From the NCBI RefSeq assembly GCF_000966975.1, contig NZ_JZWV01000582.1, positions 1 through 13,381 on the forward strand: DNA of 13,381 nt, read 5' to 3'. A model generated the notes under the pieces. The model saw only the letters and a program-made list of their open reading frames with translations, did no database searches and had not been told where the DNA came from. The position numbers and the translations under genes are program-made. Shown one piece after another: positions 1-5,864 of the stretch; position 1 is the first letter of the stretch; each line of letters starts with the position of its first letter. This DNA comes from Streptomyces katrae (GTDB lineage Bacteria > Actinomycetota > Actinomycetes > Streptomycetales > Streptomycetaceae).

Positions 1-472
1 GGCCCAGCTTCAGTGCCGGGCCGGCGGCGCCGTCGTCGTCGGCCGCCGGTGCGGCGGGCGTGGCGAACACGTGGACGGTGACGGTAGGCCCGGCGTCGCG
101 TGCGGCGTGCATCCGGTGGTAGAAGGTCTCGTCGAAGCAGAAGGCGTTGCCGGCGCCGATCTCCGTGGTGTGCGGGGCGGTGCCCAGGCGGGCCCGTTCG
201 TGGGTGAGGGCGCCGCGGGCCACGTACACCGCGCCCCTGACCTGCTCGTGGTCGAGGAAGCCGGTGCCCGGCGGCATGTGCTGCCAGCTGATGGCCCACA
301 CCCCGATCCGGTCGGCCCGGAAGAGCTGGATCCAGTTGCCCTCGCCGTCCGCCTCGGACAGCCGGGGCCGCCAGCGGAGGTAGTCACGGCCCACCTCGTA
401 GGCGATCTCCATGAGCTCCTCGGGCTCGGGGAGGGGGCCGTCCGAGCGCCGGACCGTCGGTTGCGTCTCCAT
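1..472 (-). CDS. Cysteine-dioxygenase-like cupin protein, C-terminus cut by window edge
   Basis: The reading frame starts at the ATG complementary to 470-472 (METQPTVRRSDG...) and stays open to base 1, so 157 residues are visible and the C-terminus is missing. The body looks like the cupin barrel of bacterial cysteine dioxygenases, which oxidise cysteine thiol to sulfinate with non-haem iron. A strand reading GFLDHEQVRGAVYVARGALT (71-90) resembles cupin motif 1, and FYHRMHAA (117-124) followed by VTVHVFATP (131-139) resembles motif 2. Family members carry an HxH iron pair in motif 1. Here the first position is Leu73, leaving only His75, so the iron site looks incomplete or altered. Substrate and activity are therefore uncertain. 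The gene diverges from udgX, and a 28-bp imperfect palindrome lies 18 bp upstream of the start. The cupin fold is fairly secure; cysteine as substrate is an inference. Confidence 0.7.
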   Translation of the reverse strand, partial: METQPTVRRSDGPLPEPEELMEIAYEVGRDYLRWRPRLSEADGEGNWIQLFRADRIGVWAISWQHMPPGTGFLDHEQVRGAVYVARGALTHERARLGTAPHTTEIGAGNAFCFDETFYHRMHAARDAGPTVTVHVFATPAAPAADDDGAAGPALKLG

Positions 473-490
473 CACCCACCGCCTCACGCA

Positions 491-518
491 CCGCGCCCGG
501 TCCGGGGACCGGGTGCGG
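491..518. promoter_or_regulatory. Imperfect 28-bp palindrome upstream of cupin gene
   Basis: Two 13-base arms surround a 2-base centre (504-505). All 13 positions pair except 495/514, which is G opposite T and could form a G-U wobble in RNA. The core is CCCGGTCC-GG-GGACCGGG (496-513). It lies 18 bp upstream of the cupin ATG, so it could be a repressor operator or a hairpin in that gene's leader. No binding protein can be assigned from sequence. Confidence 0.4.
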
Positions 519-659
519 GCACCGTTCGTTCGCCGGACGCCTGCCCGCCGCCACGCCCTTCATGCCTGGCCGGCCGAGCCGGGAGGGGGCCCGGCGGGGG
601 CGGGCCGTAAGCGCTCCCACGGGGACGTGCCGATCGTGGTACGGCGCCGGGCCCGCCGG

Positions 660-675
660 CGGTGACCGGTCACCG
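660..675. promoter_or_regulatory. Perfect 16-bp palindrome, candidate operator
   Basis: CGGTGACCGGTCACCG reads the same on both strands. It lies between the divergent cupin and udgX genes, 110 bp before the udgX start. Its size and perfect symmetry suit a dimeric regulator of TetR or similar type. In DNA this GC-rich about one such palindrome per window could arise by chance, so its position is the main support. Confidence 0.35.
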
Positions 676-772
676 GGGCGTCATCGCGTACGGCTGCTCC
701 GGGCCGGTTTGCCGGAGGCGGCCCGGGTGAAGACGCGGGGTGAGCCGCGGGCAGCACGCCCCGGGACGCGTC

Positions 773-777
773 GGAGG
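773..777 (+). promoter_or_regulatory. Ribosome binding site deciding the udgX start
   Basis: GGAGG here lies 8 bases before the GTG at 786. An alternative in-frame GTG at 777 overlaps the last base of this motif and has no purine-rich site at proper distance, so 786 is the better start. Confidence 0.6.
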
Positions 778-785
778 TGAGCGGT

Positions 786-1478
786 GTGGCAGCACAGCGT
801 ACGCGGGAGCGGGCCGGGAGCGGCGCCGAGCACGACGCGGGGCCGTACGTCCCGCACACCGGCGACCTCGCCGAGCTGAGCCGGGCGGCGGCGGCCTGCC
901 GCGGCTGCCCGCTCCACGCCGCGGCGACGCAGACCGTGTTCGGCGCGGGGCCGCGCCGGGCCCGCCTGGTGCTGGTGGGCGAGCAGCCCGGTGACCGGGA
1001 GGACCGGGAGGGGGAGCCGTTCGTCGGTCCCGCCGGTACCCTGCTGCGCCGGGCTCTCGCCGCGGCCGGACTCGACGAGTCGTCCGTGTACTTCACCAAC
1101 GCGGTCAAGCACTTCAAGTTCACGGTGCCGGAGACGGGCAAGCGGCGGATCCACAAGGCGCCGGACCTGCGCGAGATGACGGCCTGCCGGCCCTGGCTGG
1201 TGGCCGAGCTGGCCGCGATCCGGCCCCGGCTGGTCGTGGCCCTGGGGGCGACGGCGGGGCGGGCACTGCTGGGCGGGCCCTTCCGGGTCGGTGACCACCG
1301 CGGTCTGCTGGAGCCGCTGCCCGCGGACGGGGGCCCGGAGGGCGGGCCGGCCCTGCCGGAGGCCCGGGTGCTGGTGACGGTGCACCCGTCGGCGGTGCTG
1401 CGCGCACGGGACCGGGACGCGGCGTACCGGGGGCTGGTGGCCGACCTGGAGGTCGCCGCCCGCGCCCTCGCGGAATGA
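786..1478 (+). CDS. udgX: UdgX-type uracil-DNA glycosylase / uracil-DNA binding protein
   Basis: This 230-residue protein belongs to the uracil-DNA glycosylase superfamily, in the Fe-S subgroup near families 4 and 5. Motif A is GEQPGDREDREGEPFVGPAG (65-84) and the C-terminal DNA-intercalation motif is HPSAVLR (200-206). The diagnostic feature is KRRIH (119-123). In mycobacterial UdgX, the His of this inserted loop attacks the abasic sugar after uracil removal and leaves the enzyme covalently bound to DNA. Cys38, Cys41 and Cys134 are likely Fe-S ligands; they are the only cysteines, so the fourth ligand must be another residue. The length is usual for the family. The gene stands alone on this strand and ends 6 bp from a convergent VOC gene. 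The assignment is confident because of the KRRIH loop; the cellular role of UdgX remains debated. Confidence 0.93.
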   Translation: MAAQRTRERAGSGAEHDAGPYVPHTGDLAELSRAAAACRGCPLHAAATQTVFGAGPRRARLVLVGEQPGDREDREGEPFVGPAGTLLRRALAAAGLDESSVYFTNAVKHFKFTVPETGKRRIHKAPDLREMTACRPWLVAELAAIRPRLVVALGATAGRALLGGPFRVGDHRGLLEPLPADGGPEGGPALPEARVLVTVHPSAVLRARDRDAAYRGLVADLEVAARALAE

Positions 1479-1487
1479 ACCGGTTCA
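1476..1487. repeat. 12-bp palindrome holding both convergent stop codons
   Basis: TGAACCGGTTCA is a perfect palindrome. Its first three bases are the udgX stop (TGA, plus strand) and its last three are the VOC gene stop (TGA on the minus strand). No longer stem or T-run is present, so it is at most a weak bidirectional terminator. Confidence 0.6.
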
Positions 1488-2246
1488 GGGGGTTTCTGTG
1501 GCTTCGGTGACGGTGAAGGGGGTGCCCGCCCAGTCGCTCAGGGTGACCCGGCGGTCCGTGGCCGAGGTGCTGACCGGGCAGGCGATGGCGCCGCCGCCGC
1601 GGACGGCCCGGTCCGCCGCCTCGTCGAGGTCGGGGACGGCGAAGTGGACCTCCCAGCGCGGTCGTGCACGCGGGTCGGGGGCCGCCTCCACGGCCCCGGC
1701 GTCGATCCTGGCCACGGTGCGGTTGTGGCGCCGGACCACGACGTGGTCCTGCTCGTAGGCGACGTCCAGCGCCCCGGGCAGCTCGGCCGCCCAGTCGAGG
1801 ACCTCCCCGTAGAAGACGGCCGCGGCGAACGCGTCGCGCGCCTTCAGCTCGACCGACACCGGGCCGTCCCGGTCCGGCCACCGCTCGGGCCCCACCTCGC
1901 CCTCCCAGAACCCGAAGACCGCGCCGTCCCGGTCGGCCGCGAAGGCCAGCGGGCCGATGGCCGTGGTGGCACCGCGCTCGCGGATGCGGGCCGCCGTCAC
2001 GTCGGCGTCCACGACGGCGAAGTAAGGGGTCCAGGCCATGGGGACCCCCAGCCTCGGCACGATGGCGGCGATGCCGGCCACCGGGACGCCTTCGGCGCAC
2101 GCCACCCGGAACTCCTCTCCGAGCCGGCTGCGGAGGAACCGCCATCCCAGGACGTCCCCGTAGAACCGCTCGGCCGCGTCGAGGTCATGGGTGGCCAGGC
2201 TCACGCAGACCGGCGCTCCGAACACTTCACCAGTGGACCTGGACAT
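1485..2246 (-). CDS. Two-domain VOC (glyoxalase/bleomycin-resistance fold) protein
   Basis: This 253-residue protein has two tandem vicinal-oxygen-chelate modules. The first spans about 11-117 (VCVSLATHDLDAAERFYGDVLGW near its start, FGFWEG at its end). The second spans about 129-250 (VSVELKARDAFAAAVFYGEVLDW near its start, ending GTPFTVTEAT). Members of this fold bind a metal and act as lyases, isomerases, dioxygenases or drug-binding proteins. The module starts carry Ser or Glu where a His ligand often sits, while His201 opens the final half-module (VHFAVPDLDEA), so catalysis cannot be assumed. Two-module VOC proteins of this size are common in Streptomyces and usually uncharacterised. The ATG at 2246 is preceded by GGGAGG (minus strand, 2254-2259) at 7-base spacing. 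The gene converges on udgX. Fold confident, substrate unknown. Confidence 0.85.
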   Translation of the reverse strand: MSRSTGEVFGAPVCVSLATHDLDAAERFYGDVLGWRFLRSRLGEEFRVACAEGVPVAGIAAIVPRLGVPMAWTPYFAVVDADVTAARIRERGATTAIGPLAFAADRDGAVFGFWEGEVGPERWPDRDGPVSVELKARDAFAAAVFYGEVLDWAAELPGALDVAYEQDHVVVRRHNRTVARIDAGAVEAAPDPRARPRWEVHFAVPDLDEAADRAVRGGGAIACPVSTSATDRRVTLSDWAGTPFTVTEATETP

Positions 2247-2320
2247 CGCGCCGCCTCCCTTCCTTCCGGTCGTCGTCTACCCCGCACCTCCACCGTCCAC
2301 CGCCGGCGGCGAAACGGCTC

Positions 2321-2345
2321 GTTTGCGCCGTTCGGAACCGGGAAG
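2321..2345 (+). promoter_or_regulatory. Weak candidate stress-sigma (SigB-like) promoter
   Basis: GTTT (2321-2324), a 15-base spacer and GGGAAG (2340-2345) resemble the GTTT/GGGTA-type promoter of Streptomyces SigB-family factors, with a mismatch at the T of the -10. It lies 43 bp upstream of the small gene at 2389. A short inverted repeat, AACGGC/GCCGTT (2313-2318 and 2327-2332), overlaps it. This is suggestive only. Confidence 0.22.
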
Positions 2346-2388
2346 CCGCCGCCCAGGAGGATGTGTCCGGCCTGGAAGGAGGCCCCCG

Positions 2389-2604
2389 ATGAAACGGACG
2401 AGCGCAGCAGGCCCGGCGGGCCGGCCGCAGGACCGTCCGGCTCCCGGCGGGCAGCCGCCGGCCCCTCCGGCCACCGGCGAGTCGGGCGGCGGCCCGGAGG
2501 AGCGCGAGCGGGCCGCACACGAGCGGGCCGTGGAGCGGGAAGCGGAAGACGGCGCCGGCGGCGCCGTCCCGGCCACTCCCCCGCCGGCGGAGCCCCCCGA
2601 CTGA
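2389..2604 (+). CDS. Small Pro/Gly/Glu-rich hypothetical protein
   Basis: A 71-residue frame starting MKRTSAAGPAG is preceded by an excellent ribosome binding site, GGAAGGAGG (2374-2382), 6 bases before the ATG. The composition is disordered: a Pro/Gly-rich first half, a charged Glu/Arg segment (EERERAAHERAVEREAEDG, about 39-57) that could form a short helix, and a proline-rich end. There is no signal peptide, membrane segment or recognised domain. Third positions are mostly G or C, which fits coding sequence in this genome. The gene lies upstream of the hemerythrin, separated by 190 bp with hairpins, so it is probably a separate transcript. I do not recognise it and the gene call itself rests on the ribosome site and frame. 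Confidence 0.5.
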   Translation: MKRTSAAGPAGRPQDRPAPGGQPPAPPATGESGGGPEERERAAHERAVEREAEDGAGGAVPATPPPAEPPD

Positions 2605-2664
2605 CCCCGGTCGAGCCCGGTCGACCCCGGCCGGCCCCCGCGGGCCGCGGGGGTCCCGGGGACC
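2605..2664. terminator. Short tandem repeats and overlapping hairpins, candidate terminator
   Basis: Right after the small gene's stop there are three 10-bp units (CCCCGGTCGA, GCCCGGTCGA, CCCCGGCCGG; 2605-2634). A perfect inverted repeat follows: CCCCCGCGG, one G, CCGCGGGGG (2635-2653). A second, GGTCCC-G-GGGACC (2652-2664), overlaps it. Actinobacterial terminators often lack a T-run, so this is a plausible transcription end for the 2389-2604 gene. The rest of the gap to 2794 shows only the next ribosome site. Confidence 0.4.
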
Positions 2665-2794
2665 ACGGCGGCACGCGATCGCACGCGCCGCCGGCCCCGG
2701 CCGCCGGGTCGGCAGGCATGGAAGCACACGCCAGGGGCAGGCGCGGGGCGCAAGGACGAACGTGACGACCCTACGCACGGAAGGACGCTGAACC

Positions 2795-3364
2795 ATGGGA
2801 CACGGCGGCGATGTCGTAGCGGAACTGACCACCGACCACGACGAGGTCAAGGAGTACTTCCAGAAGCTGGGCCGGACCACCGGCGCGGAGGAGCGGCGTT
2901 CCCTCGCCGACCTCCTGACGATCGAACTGGTACGCCATTCGGTCGCCGAGGAGCAGTACCTGTATCCGGCGGTGCGCGAACACCTCGAGGAGGGCGACCT
3001 CATCGCCGACAAGGAGATCGCCGACCACGGCCGGGCTGAGCGGCTGATGAAGCAGCTCCAGGAGGAGGACGCGGCAGGGACCCGCTTCACCTCCGTCCTG
3101 CGCGAGCTGGAGGCGGACGTACTGGCCCACATCCACGACGAGGAGCAGAACCTCTTCCCGGCGCTGCGCCGGGCCTGCAGCCAGGAGGTCCTCGACGAGC
3201 TGGGCGACAAGACCCGTCGCGCCAAGAAGACCGCACCGACCCGCCCGCACCCGGGGGCGCCGTCCACTCCGCCGGCGAACAAGCTGCTGGCGCCGGGGAT
3301 GGGGCTGGTCGACCGGGCCCGTGACCTGCTGTCCGGGCGCGGCAAGGACGACAGGGCCGCCTGA
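2795..3364 (+). CDS. Hemerythrin HHE domain protein
   Basis: This 189-residue cytoplasmic protein has an HHE cation-binding four-helix bundle over about residues 5-125, which binds a di-iron centre and possibly oxygen or nitric oxide. Likely ligands are His15 (TTDHDEV), His48 with Glu52 or Glu53 (VRHSVAEEQ), His78 (ADHGRAE), and His112, His114 and Glu117 (AHIHDEEQNLFP). After about 140 a basic, proline-rich linker leads to a short C-terminal segment (NKLLAPGMGLVDRARDLLSG), as in many Streptomyces members. The ATG is preceded by AAGGA (2781-2785) at 9-base spacing. The epimerase gene starts 3 bases after its stop, so the two are surely co-transcribed. The iron-binding fold is confident; sensing, storage and oxygen transport are all possible roles. 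Confidence 0.9.
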   Translation: MGHGGDVVAELTTDHDEVKEYFQKLGRTTGAEERRSLADLLTIELVRHSVAEEQYLYPAVREHLEEGDLIADKEIADHGRAERLMKQLQEEDAAGTRFTSVLRELEADVLAHIHDEEQNLFPALRRACSQEVLDELGDKTRRAKKTAPTRPHPGAPSTPPANKLLAPGMGLVDRARDLLSGRGKDDRAA

Positions 3365-3367
3365 GCC

Positions 3368-4494
3368 ATGAAGGTCGTCGTCACCGGGGCCACCGGCAAC
3401 GCCGGCACCAGTGTGGTGTGCCGCCTGGCCGCCGATCCGCACGTGACGGAAGTCCTGGGGCTGGCCCGGCGGGTGCCCCGGTGGCGGCAGCCGGGTGTCC
3501 GCTGGGCCGCCGCCGACATCGACCCGGGCGGTACGCCGCTGGGGCCGCTCTTCGCGGGTGCGGGGGCGGTGGTCCACCTGGCGTGGAAGTTCCAGCCGAC
3601 GCACGATCCGGTGGAGACCTGGCGGACGAACGTGCTCGGCTCCCTGCGGGTCTTCGAGGAGGCCGCGGCGGCGGGGGTGCCGGCCCTGGTGCACGCCTCG
3701 TCGGTGGGCGCCTACTCGCCGGGGCCGCCGTACGACCGCCTGGTGGACGAGTCCTGGCCGGCCCACGGCTGGCCCGGGGCCGCCTACACACGGGAGAAGG
3801 CCTACCTGGAGCGATGTCTGGACGCGTTCGAGGCCGGACATCCGGACATGCGGGTGGTACGGATGCGGCCGGCGTTCCTCTTCAAGGAGGCGTCGGCGTC
3901 CGAGCAGCGCCGGATCTTCGCCGGTCCGCTCCTGCCGGGGCGGCTGGTGCGGCCCGGTCTGCTGCCGGGGCTGCCCGACCTGCCGGGACTGCGCTTCCAG
4001 GCACTGCACACCGACGACGCGGCGGCGGCCTACGCCGCGGCGGTACGGCTGCCGGTGCGCGGGGCGTTCAACCTGGCGGCGGAGCCCGTGCTGGACAGCC
4101 CGTGCTGGACGTGGCGGCGCTGGCCCGGCTGCTGGAGACCCGGGTGGTGCGGCTGCCGCTGGGGCCGGCGCGGGCGGCGCTCTCGGCGGCCCGGCGGCTG
4201 CACCTCGTGCCGGCCCCGCCCGGGCTGCTCGACGCCTTGCTGCGGCTGCCGCTTTTGAGCTCGGCGCGGGCCCGCCGCGATCTGGGGTGGGAGCCCCGGT
4301 ACTCGGCCGGGGAGGCGATGACCGACTTCCTGCGGGGGCTGCGCGAGGGGGCCGGGCTGCCCACTCCGCCGCTGGCCGGGGACCGGGCCCCGCACGCGGC
4401 CGACGTGGCCGACGCCTCGGAGGCGGAGGCAGAGGCGGAGACGGAGGCGCGGGCCGGAGCCGCCACCGCGGCCGGCCCGCGCCGGCCCGGCTGA
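3368..4494 (+). pseudogene. NAD-dependent epimerase/dehydratase, frameshifted by a 14-bp duplication
   Basis: The first 243 codons encode an extended SDR protein: Rossmann motif TGATGNAG (6-13), HASSVGAYS (109-117) with the catalytic Ser, and YTREK (140-144) as the YxxxK pair. At 4083-4110 the sequence AGCCCGTGCTGGAC occurs twice in immediate tandem. As written, translation passes into the wrong frame after Asp243 and stops at 4256-4258. Removing one copy joins ...AEPVLD directly to VAALARLLETRVVRLPLG..., continuing through ARARRDLGWEPRYSAGEAM to the TGA at 4492-4494, for a 370-residue protein of normal family layout. The tail (about 345-370) is Glu/Ala-rich and probably disordered. The gene follows the hemerythrin in an operon. 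Either a real inactivating tandem duplication or a sequence error is possible. Substrate unknown; such proteins may act on nucleotide sugars or other hydroxy/keto compounds. Confidence 0.85.
4083..4110 (+). repeat. Exact 14-bp tandem duplication inside the epimerase gene
   Basis: Two identical adjacent copies of AGCCCGTGCTGGAC occupy 4083-4096 and 4097-4110. Fourteen is not a multiple of three, so the extra copy shifts the frame by +2. Deleting either copy restores an uninterrupted, family-like protein. Confidence 0.95.
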
Positions 4495-4543
4495 TCCGCC
4501 GGCCACGACGGCCCGAGGAAACCCGCCGCGACCGCCCGGAAGA

Positions 4544-4571
4544 GCCCGCCGCGACCCCGAAGGAGGCGGGC
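4544..4571. terminator. Possible bidirectional terminator between epimerase and topoisomerase
   Basis: GCCCGCC (4544-4550) and GGCGGGC (4565-4571) form a perfect 7-bp inverted repeat with a 14-base loop, between two convergent genes. A 12-bp direct repeat (CCCGCCGCGACC at 4522-4533 and 4545-4556) overlaps it. There is no T-run. The position supports a terminator role, but the stem is short for this base composition. Confidence 0.3.
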
Positions 4572-4579
4572 GCGGGCCG

Positions 4580-5611
4580 TCAGCCGCGGCGGTCCCGCTC
4601 CGAGAGCAGGCGCAGTACCGCGGCCTCCACCGCACCATGGGTGGCCGGCTCTCCGTACGCGACGCCCTTGCCCAGCGCGTCGAGGGCCGGCCGGACGGTG
4701 ATCCCCTCCTCGTAGAGCTCGAAGAGCCGGGGGTTGATGTACGAGGCCCGGCAGACGGCGGGCGTGTTCCCCAGGTAGTCGCTGACCTCGCGCACGGCCC
4801 GGGACATGGCCCGGGCCCGGCGGGCCCTGGAGTCGCCGGCGACTTCGACGGAGACGGCGAGGGCGACGGCTGCCAGCACGGTGGCGTGCCAGGTGCGGAA
4901 GTCCTTGGCCGTGATGTCCGTTCCGGAGCGGTCGCGCAGGTAGTCGTTGAGGTCGTCGGCGTGGACGTCGTGCCAGCGCCGGCCCTGCCGGTAGACGAAC
5001 AGCTGGCGCCCGTCGGTGCTGTGGCGCAGGAGTGCCCGGACCACCTGGTAGGCGGCGGGGTCGACCAGGGCGCGCGTCTGGTCCTGGCCGGACTTGCCCG
5101 GGTAGCTGAAGCAGACCTCGCCGCGGCTGCACAGGGCGTGTTCGGGCAGCAGGGTGGTCAGCCCGTAGGCTCCGTTGTCCTTGCGGTAGCCGGTGCCGCC
5201 GACGCGGAAGAAGCCCAGGTCCAGGAGGCGGGCGGTGCAGGCCAGGACGCGGTCGCGGGCCAGTCCGCGGGCGGTGAGGTCCTCGGCCACGGCTTCGCGC
5301 AGGCGGGGGAGGCGGGTCGCGACGTCCAGGACGTGCTCGTGCTTGGCGGCCTCCTGCCGGTCGCGGAACCGCTGGTGGTAGAGGTACTGGCGGCGTCCCG
5401 CCGCGTCCGTGCCCATGGCCTGGATGTGGCCGGTGGGCCAGGGGCAGATCCATACGTCGCGCCAGGCGGGCGGGATCACCAGGGCGCGGATCCGGGCCCG
5501 TTCGGCCGGGTCGGTGACGGGCCGGCCCCGGGCGTCCAGGTAGCGGAAGCCGCGGCCGTGGCGGACCCGGGTGCAGCCGGGACGGTCGGGGCGGCTGGTA
5601 CGCAGTCGCAT
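4580..5611 (-). CDS. DNA topoisomerase IB (poxvirus/bacterial type)
   Basis: This 343-residue enzyme relaxes supercoiled DNA by cutting one strand through a 3'-phosphotyrosine link. The N-terminal DNA-binding part (about 1-90) contains PPAWRDVWICPWPTGHIQAMG (48-68). The catalytic domain follows: Arg136 in FFRVGG, Lys173 in YPGKSG, Arg239 in KDFRTWH, and the nucleophile Tyr291 in CRASYINP. Asn282 (LGNTPAV) stands where vaccinia enzyme has His, as in the Deinococcus radiodurans topoisomerase IB. All key residues are present and the length is typical of bacterial members. The start at 5611 has only a weak, distant GAGG. It is the last gene of a three-gene minus-strand run, 30 bp after the small Cys/His protein gene, and converges on the epimerase. 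Function confident; it is non-essential where studied. Confidence 0.93.
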   Translation of the reverse strand: MRLRTSRPDRPGCTRVRHGRGFRYLDARGRPVTDPAERARIRALVIPPAWRDVWICPWPTGHIQAMGTDAAGRRQYLYHQRFRDRQEAAKHEHVLDVATRLPRLREAVAEDLTARGLARDRVLACTARLLDLGFFRVGGTGYRKDNGAYGLTTLLPEHALCSRGEVCFSYPGKSGQDQTRALVDPAAYQVVRALLRHSTDGRQLFVYRQGRRWHDVHADDLNDYLRDRSGTDITAKDFRTWHATVLAAVALAVSVEVAGDSRARRARAMSRAVREVSDYLGNTPAVCRASYINPRLFELYEEGITVRPALDALGKGVAYGEPATHGAVEAAVLRLLSERDRRG

Positions 5612-5641
5612 GGCCGTGCTCGGTCCTCGGCGCGGGGCGGG

Positions 5642-5836
5642 TCAGTGACCGGGGGCGTCGGGGTGCGCGTCCGTGTCGAGGGCCCAGGCGGTGCCGGGGC
5701 AGCCGGGCGGCAGGGGCGGGAACCGGTGCCCCTTCACGTCGGTGCTCCAGTGGTGGCGGCGGCCGCAGTCACACGTGTAGATCCCGCTGGCGGGGACGAC
5801 CCGGCCCGGGTGGAACCATTCCTCGGTCTTGGTCAT
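5642..5836 (-). CDS. Small Cys/His-rich protein, possible zinc-ribbon-like
   Basis: This 64-residue protein begins MTKTEEWFHPGRVVPASGIY and continues with TCDCGRRHHW (21-30). Cys22, Cys24, His28, His29, His37 and Cys46 could bind one zinc ion, though the spacing is not a classical CxxC pair of knuckles. The P-x-SGIY-x-C-x-CG pattern resembles small conserved actinobacterial proteins of unknown function. No membrane segment or signal is present. It sits between the HAD phosphatase (28 bp upstream) and topoisomerase IB (30 bp downstream) on the same strand, so co-transcription is likely. The ribosome site is weak (GTAGG, about 8 bases before the ATG). The composition and operon position support a real gene; its role is unknown. 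Confidence 0.72.
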   Translation of the reverse strand: MTKTEEWFHPGRVVPASGIYTCDCGRRHHWSTDVKGHRFPPLPPGCPGTAWALDTDAHPDAPGH

Positions 5837-5864
5837 GCGGGGCGCCTACCCGGGCGTCCCGTCC

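Larger units (their letters stand above)
473..785. promoter_or_regulatory. Divergent intergenic region between cupin gene and udgX
   Basis: This 313-bp stretch has no convincing gene; its short open frames lack good ribosome binding sites and codon bias. It must hold the promoters of both divergent genes, but I cannot point to clear -10/-35 boxes. It does contain two strong dyad symmetries, at 491-518 and 660-675, which are listed separately, and the udgX ribosome binding site. Confidence 0.5.

Noticed and set aside
777..785. Upstream GTG start for udgX
   Set aside because: It overlaps the GGAGG motif that properly serves the GTG at 786.
2227..3519. Long minus-strand open frame (430 codons) opposite the small gene and hemerythrin
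   Set aside because: It is Arg/Ser/Pro-rich with no domain and lies opposite a clear hemerythrin; long antisense frames are routine at this GC content.
4060..4130. Programmed frameshift in the epimerase
   Set aside because: The break coincides exactly with a perfect 14-bp tandem duplication, which fully explains it.
4376..4491. Glu/Ala-rich repeats at the epimerase C-terminus as a separate repeat element
   Set aside because: It is simple codon-level repetition (GAGGC/GGAG) within the coding tail and not a distinct element.
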